The notes under the pieces: model-generated
Database searches by the model: none
What the model saw: only the letters and a program-made list of their open reading frames with translations
Told to the model about the DNA's origin: nothing
Assembly: GCA_001898965.1 (NCBI GenBank)
Contig: MKVW01000009.1
Span: 780,853-844,852 of the forward strand
Direction: 5' to 3'
Source of the DNA: Rhizobiales bacterium 62-17
GTDB lineage: Bacteria > Pseudomonadota > Alphaproteobacteria > Rhizobiales > Beijerinckiaceae
Length of the DNA stretch: 64,000 bases
Shown here: positions 49,824-58,109 of the stretch, piece after piece
Numbering within the stretch: position 1 is the first letter of the stretch
Layout: every line of letters starts with the position of its first letter
Made by a program: the position numbers and the translations under genes

Positions 49824-51593
49824 CTACAGCGTGCTGATCCGGTTCTTGATGAAGCGCAATTGCGCCCAGCGGAAGACGATGACCAGCAGCATCATGAACA
49901 GACCGATGACGCTGACCTGCTCCGCTTGTCCGTTCGACCACAGCCGCAGCAACACCACCGAAAGCACTTCCGAGCCGACGGAATAGAGCAGGATCGAGGC
50001 CGACAATTCGCGCATGATGCCGAAGAAGGCCAGCACCCAGCCGACGGCGAAGGACGGCCAGGCCAGCGCGATGAGAATGCGCCACAACGTCTGGAAGAAC
50101 GAGGCGCCATGGACGCGCGAGCATTCCTCCAGATCATAAGACAATTGCGCATAGGCGCTGGTCATGACGCGCACCGAAACCGGTGTTCCCAGTGCCATAT
50201 AAGCCAAGAGCAGCGCCCAGATCGTGCCGTAGATCGGGATCGGACCGGGCAACATGGCAAAGGCCCACAGGAAGCCGATGCCTAAAACCATGCCCGGCAT
50301 CATCCAGGGCAGCCAGGCCAGCGCATCGATGAGCCGGCGGCCGCGCCAGCGCGTGCGGATCGAGACGTAAGCGACGACCGAGCCCAGCACCATCGTCGCC
50401 GTCGCGCCGAGCAGGCCGAGCAGCATCGTGTTGCTGAAGGCCCGCCACACTTCCGCATTGCCGAGCACGGCGGAATAATGTTCGAGCGTCAGCATGTCGC
50501 GCGAGTAGAAGCCGAAGAAGCGGAAGAACGAGCCGATGGCGAGCTGGCCGATCGGCAGCACGACGGTGACAAAGAAGAACAGGATGCAGAAGCCGAACGT
50601 CACCCACTTCCACTTGCCGAGCTTCATCACATTGGGTGCATAGCCCTTGCCGGTGACGGTCGAGAAGGTACGGCCGCGCAGCAGGCGCCATTGCCAGATC
50701 ACCAGGATGAACATCAGCGCCATGATCGCGAAACTGAGCGCCGTCGCATATTGATAGTCAGGCGTCGCGCGATGGTTGATCGAATTATAGATTTCCGTGG
50801 TGATGACGGTGATCTTCGCCGGCGTGCCGAAGAACAGCGGCGACTCGAAACTCTCGATGCCACGGATGAAGCTGAGAATGAAGGAGTTGGTCAGCGCCGG
50901 CAGCATCAGCATCAAGGTGATGTTGCGGAATGTGCGCCAGCGCGACGCGCCGCACATGCGGCTCGATTCTTCCAGCGACGGATCCATAGCGCGGAAGATG
51001 TCGACGATGAACAGGAACAGGAACGGCGTCGAATACTGGATCATGTGCCAGACGACGCCGCCATAAGAATAGACATTGATGATCGATGTCTGCGAACCGG
51101 TCGCCCATTTCCACACCTGGTTGAGCAGGCCGACCTGCGGATTGCCGAGCATGCCCCAGGCCATGGCGGTGAGGATCGGCGGCACGAAGAAGGGCAGGGT
51201 GATCAGCACTTCCAGCTTGTCGCGATAGGGCGTGTCGGTGCGCGCCACGATCCAGGCCAGCAGCACGGCCATCAACAGAGCCGGAATGGTTTTCGCCAGG
51301 GAGATGCCGACCGTGTTCAGCAACACCACCATGTTCGAAGCGGTGAAGATGGAACGATAGCCGTCGAGATTGAACTCGCCTGCCATGCCCGGCGGCGTCG
51401 AATGCAAGCTGCCGTAAAACAGCATGGCGAGCGGATAGACCGCCAGGAACCCAAGGATGAGAACGAGAGTCAGCACCGCCGCATCGCGACCGGTGAAATA
51501 GCGCGAGAGCCGGAACGCCAATGAATTCGGCCCGGCAAGCGGTTTGTCTGCAAGCTTCGAGCCTCGCAGCGTTCCCGCTGTGTTATCAGTCAT
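49824..51593 (-). CDS. ABC transporter permease, fused double-module (FbpB-like)
   Basis: A 589-residue permease combining two transport modules in one chain, as in FbpB/SfuB-type importers. Two EAA-type cytoplasmic loops, to which the ATPase docks, are seen as EESSRMCGASRWRTFRNI (about residues 215-232) and EECSRVHGASFFQTLWRI (about 490-507). About 12 membrane helices are predicted by hydrophobicity. Such importers take up ferric iron, polyamines or small organics with a periplasmic binding protein, which is not next to this gene. Divergent to the amidohydrolase operon at 51969 across a 375-bp gap with operator-like repeats. Confidence 0.88.
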   Translation of the reverse strand: MTDNTAGTLRGSKLADKPLAGPNSLAFRLSRYFTGRDAAVLTLVLILGFLAVYPLAMLFYGSLHSTPPGMAGEFNLDGYRSIFTASNMVVLLNTVGISLAKTIPALLMAVLLAWIVARTDTPYRDKLEVLITLPFFVPPILTAMAWGMLGNPQVGLLNQVWKWATGSQTSIINVYSYGGVVWHMIQYSTPFLFLFIVDIFRAMDPSLEESSRMCGASRWRTFRNITLMLMLPALTNSFILSFIRGIESFESPLFFGTPAKITVITTEIYNSINHRATPDYQYATALSFAIMALMFILVIWQWRLLRGRTFSTVTGKGYAPNVMKLGKWKWVTFGFCILFFFVTVVLPIGQLAIGSFFRFFGFYSRDMLTLEHYSAVLGNAEVWRAFSNTMLLGLLGATATMVLGSVVAYVSIRTRWRGRRLIDALAWLPWMMPGMVLGIGFLWAFAMLPGPIPIYGTIWALLLAYMALGTPVSVRVMTSAYAQLSYDLEECSRVHGASFFQTLWRILIALAWPSFAVGWVLAFFGIMRELSASILLYSVGSEVLSVVLLRLWSNGQAEQVSVIGLFMMLLVIVFRWAQLRFIKNRISTL

Positions 51594-51862
51594 GTCCTAC
51601 CCTCTCGCGGTTCCCCACGCCGATTTCCAGATGCGCTGTGAAAACGGCTTTTAACTGAGTTCTTGTGCTCGGGCCGCTCTGCTGGAAAGCGGATAAGCGA
51701 AAACTACCTTACATGGCAAGGCGATAAAAGCCCGTGGCGCGCAAGCATCAAGTGTTGGGACACATCCCGCGTTGAATGTGACAGGCCGCGCGCATTAGGC
51801 GTAGCGCGCTGGATGCGGTATAATTTGCGGCAAATAAGGCACGGCCACCGACCGTAAGTCAG

Positions 51863-51895
51863 CGATATAATCGTTTCTAATAAACGATATAATCG
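51863..51895. promoter_or_regulatory. Operator candidate: direct and inverted repeats between divergent operons
   Basis: Two perfect 11-bp direct repeats CGATATAATCG (51863-51873 and 51885-51895) whose starts are 22 bp apart, that is two helical turns. Between them runs an inverted repeat ATCGTTT-CTAAT-AAACGAT (51870-51888). It lies 74 bp before the amidohydrolase ATG at 51969 and 270 bp before the permease start. Rest of 51594-51968: no gene seen. Confidence 0.65.
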
Positions 51896-51968
51896 CCGAC
51901 AATAACGAGGTGATGATAGGATTGCCGCCAAGAATGAGCCGGCTCGATCCGGCGCAACGGAGAGAAGG

Positions 51969-53063
51969 ATGAAACTGCCGCTGGAGGGTGCCATCGATTG
52001 TGATGTGCACCTGAGCGTTCCCAATGTCGCGACGCTCCTGCCTTATATGTCAGACTATTGGAGCGATCAGCTTGTCACGCGTTATATCGATCGTGCCGGC
52101 TTCAATCTGACGAGTTATCCGCCGCGCTCGCCGCTCACCGTGCGCGATGACTGGCGCGCGGCGCCGGGCCGCCCGACGGGCTTGGCCGCGCTGCAGGCCG
52201 ACGTACTTGATCCTGGCCGTTTGTCGGGCGCCATCTGCCATACGATGCATGGTGCCATGGCTTTGTTCAACGAGGATATGGGCGCCGAATTCTGCAAGGC
52301 GATCAATGCCTGGGTGGCCAAGGAATGGCTCGATCGCGAACCGCGCCTGCGCGCCTCGATCCTTGTCCATGCACAGAACCCGGCCTTGGCCGTGGAGGAA
52401 ATCGAGCGCTGCGCGGCTGACAAGCGTTTCGTCGCCGTGCTGCTGCCGGTGATGGGGGACAGCCCGCTCGGCCGCCGGATCTACTGGCCGATCTATGAGG
52501 CCTGCGAGCGTCACGGCCTGTCGCTGGCCGTCCATGCCGGTTCGACCTATCGCAATCCGCCCACCGCCGCCGGCTGGCCCTCCTATCAGAGCGAAGACTA
52601 TATGCTGCAAAGCAGCGCCTTCGAGAATCTGATCGTCGGGTTCCTCGCCGAAGGCGTGTTCCAGAAGTTTCCCGGACTAAAACTCGTCTGTATGGAATCC
52701 GGCTTCACCTGGATGCCGACCTTCCTATGGCGGACGTCGAAGACCTGGCGTGGTGTGCGCACCGAAGTGCCTTGGCTTGACAGGGTGCCGGCCGAAATCA
52801 TCCGCGAGCACGTCCGCCTCACCTTGCAGCCGGTCGATGCGCCGCGCGACCCGAAGATTCTCAATAAGATTTTCGAACAGATCGCCTGCGACGACATGAT
52901 CGTCTATTCGTCGGACTATCCCCATGGGCATTTCGACGGTGACAATGGCCTGCCGGAAGGGTTGAGCCCCGAGCTGTTGCGTAAGATTGCCATCGACAAT
53001 CCGCGTGCCGCCTTCCCGCGTCTCGCCACCGTCGATGCCCCGGATACGAAGGAGACCGTGTGA
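51969..53063 (+). CDS. Amidohydrolase-2 family protein (module B, first)
   Basis: A 364-residue protein with the amidohydrolase/ACMSD-like fold. IDCDVHLSVP (D-x-D-x-H, about residues 12-21) gives the N-terminal metal pair; LAVHAGSTYRNPPT and the C-terminal YSSDYPHGHFDGD (active-site Asp, about residue 315) follow. It is clearly paralogous to the next gene. Proteins of the class remove carboxyl groups from aromatic or muconate-type acids, or hydrolyse C-C/C-N bonds. Its TGA stop overlaps the next gene's ATG (53061-53065), evidence of translational coupling. The start has GGAGAGAAGG before it. Confidence 0.82.
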   Translation: MKLPLEGAIDCDVHLSVPNVATLLPYMSDYWSDQLVTRYIDRAGFNLTSYPPRSPLTVRDDWRAAPGRPTGLAALQADVLDPGRLSGAICHTMHGAMALFNEDMGAEFCKAINAWVAKEWLDREPRLRASILVHAQNPALAVEEIERCAADKRFVAVLLPVMGDSPLGRRIYWPIYEACERHGLSLAVHAGSTYRNPPTAAGWPSYQSEDYMLQSSAFENLIVGFLAEGVFQKFPGLKLVCMESGFTWMPTFLWRTSKTWRGVRTEVPWLDRVPAEIIREHVRLTLQPVDAPRDPKILNKIFEQIACDDMIVYSSDYPHGHFDGDNGLPEGLSPELLRKIAIDNPRAAFPRLATVDAPDTKETV

Positions 53064-54163
53064 TGAACGCTCCGCTACGCGCCCAAAAAGCTTCTCAAAC
53101 CCTGATGATTGTCGATTGCGACATTCATCCGATCCAACGCTCGGCTAAGGATCTCTATCCCTATCTGTCGAAGGCCTGGCAGGAGCATATCGAGAGCTTC
53201 GGCGCGCATGTGCGCCAGGGCATGACCGAGCAGATCATGTGGCCGCGCATGATGGCATCGGGCCAGCGCGCCGACGCCTATCCGCCGCAGGGCGGTCCGC
53301 CGGGCTCCGATTATGACCTGATGAAACGCCAGCATCTAGATCCCAATGGCGTCGAATTCGGCATGCTGGTGGCGCTCAGCAAAGGCGGCATGGAAGAGCG
53401 CAATCAGCCCTTCGCCCGCGCGCTGTCGTCGGCCGTCAATGATTGGCAACTGCACGATTGGGTCGAGCGCGACGCACGCCTGCGCGCCGGCATCGTCGTC
53501 ACCGGCGAAGATCCTGAACATGCGGTCGCCGAAATCGAAAAACGCGCCGGCGACCGCCGCTTCGCCCAGGTGATCATTTCGCCGCGCAGCAGCGAGCCGA
53601 TCGGCCGCCGCCGCTATTGGCCGATTTTCGCCGCCGCCGAACGCGCCGGCCTGCCGATCGGCCTGCATCCGGCCGCCGTGCCCGGCGGCAATCCGTCGTC
53701 CGGTGCCGGTTGGCCGACCTATTACATGCAGGAACATCACACCTTCACCACCGGTTCGCAGGCGGCCGCCGTCAGCCTGGTGATGGAAGGCGTGTTCGAA
53801 CAGTTTCCCAAACTGCGCATCGCCATGATCGAATCCGGCTTCAGCTGGGCGCCGGCACTCGGCTGGCGCATGGACCGCATCTGGGAGCGCATGCGCAAGG
53901 AAACGCCACATATCAAGCGGCCGCCGTCCGAATACATGCGCGAACATTTCTGGTTCGCCACCCAGCCGATGGAGGAGCCTGAAAATCCGCAGGACATCAT
54001 CCAGATGTTCGACTGGATCGGCTGGGATCACATCATGTTCTCGACCGATTATCCGCATTGGGATTTCGACGACCCGCGTCAGGTCATCAAGGTCCGTCTC
54101 ACCGATGAACAGCGCGAGAAGATTTTCCGCGCCAACGCCAAGGCTTTGTATCAACTGTCATGA
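53063..54163 (+). CDS. Amidohydrolase-2 family protein (module B, second)
   Basis: A 366-residue paralogue of the preceding gene and of the module A amidohydrolase. MIVDCDIHPI gives the D-x-D-x-H metal motif (about residues 15-24), LPIGLHPAAVPGGNPSSG the internal His, and MFSTDYPHWDFDDP the C-terminal Asp. LVMEGVFEQFPKLRIAMIESGF is the usual strand pair. The start at ATG 53063 overlaps the previous stop; GTG 53060 is an alternative. Its own stop overlaps the next ATG (54160-54163), so the three genes form one coupled operon. A decarboxylase-like function is likely, substrate unknown. Confidence 0.82.
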   Translation: MNAPLRAQKASQTLMIVDCDIHPIQRSAKDLYPYLSKAWQEHIESFGAHVRQGMTEQIMWPRMMASGQRADAYPPQGGPPGSDYDLMKRQHLDPNGVEFGMLVALSKGGMEERNQPFARALSSAVNDWQLHDWVERDARLRAGIVVTGEDPEHAVAEIEKRAGDRRFAQVIISPRSSEPIGRRRYWPIFAAAERAGLPIGLHPAAVPGGNPSSGAGWPTYYMQEHHTFTTGSQAAAVSLVMEGVFEQFPKLRIAMIESGFSWAPALGWRMDRIWERMRKETPHIKRPPSEYMREHFWFATQPMEEPENPQDIIQMFDWIGWDHIMFSTDYPHWDFDDPRQVIKVRLTDEQREKIFRANAKALYQLS

Positions 54164-54573
54164 CCCGTCACGTTGTTGCGAAGGCGCGGGACATCGCGCC
54201 AGGTTCCAGTCAGATCGTCGAAGTCGGTGGACGCGAAATCGGCGTCTTCAATGTCGCTGGCGATTATTATGCGCTTGCCAACCGCTGCCCGCATGCGGGC
54301 GCCGATCTGTGCAAAGGCTTCATCACCGGCCTCGCTCTATCCGATGGCCCCAATAAATACCGGTTGGAGCGCAAGGGCGAATTCTTGCGCTGTCCGTTTC
54401 ACGGCTGGGAGTTCGAGATCCGCACGGGACAATCCTGGTGCGATCCGAAGTCGATGCGCGTGCGCCAATTCAAGGTCGATGTGGCGCCGGGCGAGACCCT
54501 CGTGAAAGGCCCCTATGTCGCTGAAAGCTTCCCCGTGAAAGTCGAGGAAGAATATATCGTCATCGACATCTAA
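54160..54573 (+). CDS. Rieske 2Fe-2S protein (module B) with long inter-box loop
   Basis: A 137-residue Rieske protein related to the one at 46637. The cluster boxes are NRCPHAGADL (about residues 43-52) and LRCPFHGWEFEI (about 77-88). The inter-box interval is about 32 residues, double the usual 15-17, with FITGLALSDGPNKYRLERKG in the loop. C-terminal residues (SFPVKVEEEYIVIDI) close the barrel. Translationally coupled to the amidohydrolase by an ATGA overlap at 54160-54163. Proposed role: electron carrier for the downstream oxygenase at 55245, or partner of the amidohydrolases. Confidence 0.85.
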   Translation: MTRHVVAKARDIAPGSSQIVEVGGREIGVFNVAGDYYALANRCPHAGADLCKGFITGLALSDGPNKYRLERKGEFLRCPFHGWEFEIRTGQSWCDPKSMRVRQFKVDVAPGETLVKGPYVAESFPVKVEEEYIVIDI

Positions 54574-54581
54574 ACTCTGGT

Positions 54582-55109
54582 TCAGGCCTTCTCCAACACC
54601 CGGTCACGCAGCTTGCGGAAACGGTAGCGCGGAATCTGATCGAGGTCGGTGCCGGTGACGCGCACCACCCAGCAGGTTTGCGGATGTTCCGTCGAATGGA
54701 TGTGACCGGGGCCATAGGCCTTGGTATCGCCGGTGCGCATGTCATATTCGGCGGTCTGTTCGAGAATCCAGGCTTCCTCGCCGTCTGGATTGACGCGGCG
54801 GAATTCGCGCATGCGCGTGAGGTCGGTGGCATTGCCATAGATCGCCCAGGATGTGCCGTGCGAATGCGGCGAGCCGCGTTTGCCGCCCTCCTGCACATGG
54901 GCGAGGACATAAAAATCGAGTTCGGGATCGTGAAAGAGTTCGCGACGGCCGGGCGGCGTATCGGCGCTGAATGTGCTGGCGACGAAATCCGCTTCAAGCA
55001 AGAGGTCACCGAGCTTTTGCGCCACCGCGTCGATCCGTTGCTGAAGCGGCACATCTCCCGCCAGAATGTCGTGGCTGTCCCGGCAGAACTGCTGCAGCGT
55101 ATAGGCCAT
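54582..55109 (-). CDS. Cupin-like / cysteine-dioxygenase-like protein
   Basis: A 175-residue soluble protein. GSPHSHGTSWAIYGN (about residues 81-95) and YGPGHIHSTEHP (about 131-142) present histidines in the spacing of a cupin metal site (H-x-H then H), as in cysteine-dioxygenase-type enzymes. The N-terminus (MAYTLQQFCRDSHDIL) matches small proteins often found near aromatic operons in this order. Whether it is a thiol or ring dioxygenase cannot be said. It faces the Rieske gene convergently (8-bp gap) and is divergent from the oxygenase at 55245, whose substrate it may process. Start 55109 has GGGAGG upstream. Confidence 0.6.
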   Translation of the reverse strand: MAYTLQQFCRDSHDILAGDVPLQQRIDAVAQKLGDLLLEADFVASTFSADTPPGRRELFHDPELDFYVLAHVQEGGKRGSPHSHGTSWAIYGNATDLTRMREFRRVNPDGEEAWILEQTAEYDMRTGDTKAYGPGHIHSTEHPQTCWVVRVTGTDLDQIPRYRFRKLRDRVLEKA

Positions 55110-55244
55110 GGCGACCTCCCTTTGTGTTTGTCGCCAGTCTAGTCCCGCCCGTTCGGCTTTGAAAGGCTGCCGGCAAGTCCATTGCGTTGGCCCCGCAAAT
55201 GGTCAAAAATCCGGCAAATAAAACATCAATATAAGGGCCAGGAA

Positions 55245-56513
55245 ATGCTGAAGGAAGACAGCGAGCGGCTGGTGCGCATCGGCCCGGGAACCCCCATGGG
55301 CGAAGTCTTTCGGCGCTATTGGCAGCCGGCGCTCCTCTCCGAAGAATTGATCGAGAAAGATGGTGCGCCATTGCGCGTGCGTCTTCTCGGCGAGGACCTG
55401 CTGGCGTTTCGCGACAGCGACGGCGTTGTCGGGATCGTCGAGGCGTTTTGCCCGCATCGTCGTGCGCCGCTCTTTTTCGGCCGCAATGAGGAACGCGGCA
55501 TTCGCTGCGTTTATCACGGCTGGAAATTCGATCGGCAGGGACGCTGTGTCGACATGCCGTCGGAACCGGCAGGCACGCCGCTGCAGGCCCGCGTCAAACT
55601 CACCGCCTATCCAACCTGCGAAAAGGGCGGCGTGATCTGGATCTATATGGGACCATTGGCCGAGAAGCCGCCGGAGCCGGATTACGAATGGCTGCGCGCG
55701 CCGGCGACCCATCGCTTTGTCTCCAAGACCTTCGAATCCTGTAACTATATGCAGGGCCTGGAAGGCGGTCTCGACACCGCGCATGTCTCGTTCCTGCACC
55801 GTGACACGACCGATCATTCGATGGCTTTAGCGGCGGCCGATGGCGCGCCGCGTCTCGATGTCGATGTCACCGACTATGGCTATAACTACGTCTCGACGCG
55901 CCATATCGGCGACGGTCAACGCTATATCAGGCTCTATCAATACATCATGCCGGCGCAGCAGATGCGCGGCAATGTGCTCGGCCATACCGGCAAGCGCCCG
56001 AAAGTGCCGAAGATCGACGGTCATCTCTGGATGCCCATCGATGACGAACACACCTGGGTGTATAATTTCATGTATTCATACGATGCCTCGACGCCGATCG
56101 ACGAGGATTATGCGATCGACTATGAGCGCAAGTCCGGTCGTGGTCCGGAACATCTGGTCGACGGTACCTATCAGTTGAAACTGAACACGACGAACGATTT
56201 CGCGATCGATCGCGACTTGCAGAAGCGCGGCGTCTTCTCGGGTATTCGCGGCGTCAACACGCAGGATTTCGCCTTGCAGGAAGGCATGGGGCCGATCGTC
56301 GATAGGACCCGCGAATTCTTAGGCTCCACGGACAAGGCCATTGTCACCGTGCGTCGACTGCTTCTGGAAGCGACCCGCGTCGTCGAGCGCGGCGAACGCC
56401 TGAAGGGCCTCGATCCTGCCACCCACGGCCATATCCGCGCCCATGACGACCTCGTTCCGCAGGACGTTGACTGGAAGAGCCGCTTTGCCCAAGACGCCAT
56501 GGCCCGCTGGTAG
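55245..56513 (+). CDS. Rieske non-heme iron oxygenase, phthalate 4,5-dioxygenase-like alpha subunit
   Basis: A 422-residue oxygenase. Rieske boxes are FCPHRRAPLFFG (about residues 61-72) and RCVYHGWKFD (about 80-89), with the usual 17-residue spacing. The mononuclear iron site is NYMQGLEGGLDTAHVSFLH (about 163-181). The opening MLKEDSERLVRIGPGTPMG is shared with the phthalate 4,5-dioxygenase (Pht3) family, which dihydroxylates phthalate-type acids with electrons from a reductase. No reductase gene is in view. ATG 55245 has AGGAA upstream; a longer in-frame ATG at 55182 is unlikely. The RraA-like aldolase gene follows. Confidence 0.87.
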   Translation: MLKEDSERLVRIGPGTPMGEVFRRYWQPALLSEELIEKDGAPLRVRLLGEDLLAFRDSDGVVGIVEAFCPHRRAPLFFGRNEERGIRCVYHGWKFDRQGRCVDMPSEPAGTPLQARVKLTAYPTCEKGGVIWIYMGPLAEKPPEPDYEWLRAPATHRFVSKTFESCNYMQGLEGGLDTAHVSFLHRDTTDHSMALAAADGAPRLDVDVTDYGYNYVSTRHIGDGQRYIRLYQYIMPAQQMRGNVLGHTGKRPKVPKIDGHLWMPIDDEHTWVYNFMYSYDASTPIDEDYAIDYERKSGRGPEHLVDGTYQLKLNTTNDFAIDRDLQKRGVFSGIRGVNTQDFALQEGMGPIVDRTREFLGSTDKAIVTVRRLLLEATRVVERGERLKGLDPATHGHIRAHDDLVPQDVDWKSRFAQDAMARW

Positions 56514-56633
56514 GCCAGCCGCCAGCGTTCGCGCTTTGGCATTGGTCAAATGTGCGCAGATGCGCCAGAACAGCGGCATGGGCCGTCGCGTTTCGGCGCG
56601 ATGGCTTTGGGAATTCATAACGAAGGAAGAAAA

Positions 56634-57308
56634 ATGGCTCTCGACAGTTACATCGCCCGGTTGCGCGCCCTCGATATTTGCGATCTCTCCGATGCGGTGG
56701 ATGCGCTGGGCCTGCCGCCGGCGGTGACCGGCCTGTTCCAGGCCAGCGCCGGCAAGCCGATCGCCGGCCGTGCCGTGACGGTCAAACTGGTCGCCGGCAA
56801 TGCGCCGCCCTCGGCCAAGCCCCGGCATTTGTGCACGACGGCCGTGGAAGCCGCCGGTCCCGATCACATCATCGCCATCGAACAGCGCACCGGCATCGAT
56901 GCGGCCGCCTGGGGCGGGATTCTCGCACGTGCCGCCCAGGTGCGTGGCATCGCCGGCACGGTCATCGACGGTCCGGCGCGCGATATCGAGGAGTCGAACC
57001 GCATCGGCTACACGGTTTATGCCCGCACGCAGACCTGCCGTACGGCCCGTGGCCGCATCTATGAAGCGGAATGCCAGACGCCGATCGCCTTCGGCGATCT
57101 CACTTTGCATCCGGGCGACTATATCGCCGTCGATCGTAGCGGCTGCGTCGTCATTCCCGCCGCCAGCATCGAAGACGTGCTGTCGCGCGCCGAGCAGATC
57201 CGCGATCGCAGCGACGACATGGCCGCCGCCGTCTATGCCGGTATGCCTGTGTCACAGGTCATGGGCGGCAATTACGAGCACATGCTGGAAGAGCTGAAGA
57301 AGAAGTAG
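56634..57308 (+). CDS. ligK: RraA family 4-carboxy-4-hydroxy-2-oxoadipate aldolase-like
   Basis: A 224-residue protein of the RraA/LigK family, matching HMG/CHA aldolase in length (about 228). CHA aldolase splits 4-carboxy-4-hydroxy-2-oxoadipate into pyruvate and oxaloacetate, the last step of the 4,5-cleavage path started by LigB and LigJ-type enzymes. Landmarks: DLSDAVDALGLPPAV (about residues 16-30), WGGILARAAQVRGIAGTVID (about 96-115) and DGPARDIEE with the catalytic Arg and metal Asp. The start at 56634 has GGAAGAAAA. It follows the oxygenase on the same strand, ending 21 bp from the convergent GntR gene. Function as CHA aldolase is inferred from the LigJ-like gene at 42070. Confidence 0.77.
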   Translation: MALDSYIARLRALDICDLSDAVDALGLPPAVTGLFQASAGKPIAGRAVTVKLVAGNAPPSAKPRHLCTTAVEAAGPDHIIAIEQRTGIDAAAWGGILARAAQVRGIAGTVIDGPARDIEESNRIGYTVYARTQTCRTARGRIYEAECQTPIAFGDLTLHPGDYIAVDRSGCVVIPAASIEDVLSRAEQIRDRSDDMAAAVYAGMPVSQVMGGNYEHMLEELKKK

Positions 57309-57329
57309 CCACAAAAGCCGTTCTCGGTC

Positions 57330-57989
57330 TTAGGTCTCGACCGCATCCAGCAAGACGCGCGCGGTGCGGTTGAGATGTTCCTCCATCAGCAGGACGCAGC
57401 GATCCGCATCGCGTCGCACGGCCGCCTCGGCGATTGCCCGATGTTCGGTATCGAGGTCACGTTCCATCCGGGCCAGAGGGCGCGACAGCCAACGATAGCG
57501 CTCATGTTGAGCGTAAAGCGACGCGCGAAGCCGCAGGAGCCAATGACTCTTGCAGGCGGCGACGATCGTTTCATGAAAAGCCCGGTGGGCGACGGCATAG
57601 TCGTTGGAGTAGCGCGCCGGATCGTCAGCCGCCGCCACGGGCGTTCGCGACAGGCGGTGTGAGGCGGCAACGACCGTCGTCTCCCAATGTATGTCCCCGT
57701 GGGTGATGGAGTTGCGGATGCAGAGGGCTTCGATCTGGCATCTGGTCTGCGTGAGGTCGCGCAAGTCCTCAAGCGCGAGCGGCGCGACGCGAAAACCACG
57801 GCGCGGCTCGATCGCGACAAAGCCGTCGGAAACCAGCCGCGACAGCGCCTCTCGGACAGCGCTCGAGCCGGCCGAAGTGCGCTTGCACAAGTCATCGATC
57901 TTTAGGCGCTGGCCGGGTGGAAGGCGGCCGGCGGTGAGATCGGCACGGAGCTGCCGATAGACAGTTTCTGTGAGCGACAAGGACGCCAT
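57330..57989 (-). CDS. GntR family transcriptional regulator (FadR/FCD type)
   Basis: A 219-residue repressor-type regulator. The N-terminal winged helix is LTETVYRQLRADLTAGRLPP (about residues 5-24) with the HTH segment DDLCKRTSAGSSAVREALSR (about 32-51) and LVSDGFVAIEPRRGFRVAP. The C-terminal FCD helical domain binds an acid ligand; its metal histidines lie in YAVAHRAFHETIVAAC and TEHRAIAEAAVRRD. Divergent from the Bug gene at 58110 and adjacent to the aldolase. The target is probably this transport/monooxygenase operon. ATG 57989 is preferred; 58004 and 58013 are also possible. An AT-rich divergent gap follows with a palindrome at 58023-58034. Confidence 0.85.
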   Translation of the reverse strand: MASLSLTETVYRQLRADLTAGRLPPGQRLKIDDLCKRTSAGSSAVREALSRLVSDGFVAIEPRRGFRVAPLALEDLRDLTQTRCQIEALCIRNSITHGDIHWETTVVAASHRLSRTPVAAADDPARYSNDYAVAHRAFHETIVAACKSHWLLRLRASLYAQHERYRWLSRPLARMERDLDTEHRAIAEAAVRRDADRCVLLMEEHLNRTARVLLDAVET

Positions 57990-58022
57990 CACGCTTCCTA
58001 TCATATTATGCACGAAGGTAAG

Positions 58023-58034
58023 ATAATATATTAT
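58023..58034. promoter_or_regulatory. AT-rich palindrome in the gntR/Bug intergenic gap
   Basis: 12-bp perfect palindrome ATAATATATTAT in the divergent gap 57990-58109, which stands out as AT-rich against its neighbours. It could be the GntR site or part of a promoter. Confidence 0.5.
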
Positions 58035-58109
58035 TATTTGACAGATGCATGGTTTTGGCTGACCTTACTCGTGGGAGCGTCCGCGAACGCTAGCCACAGG
58101 GAGGGAGCC

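Noticed and set aside
50478-51524. 348-codon plus-strand frame rich in Glu, Arg, Gln and His
   Set aside because: Antisense to the membrane-helix codons of the ABC permease; such compositions arise from the complement of hydrophobic helices.
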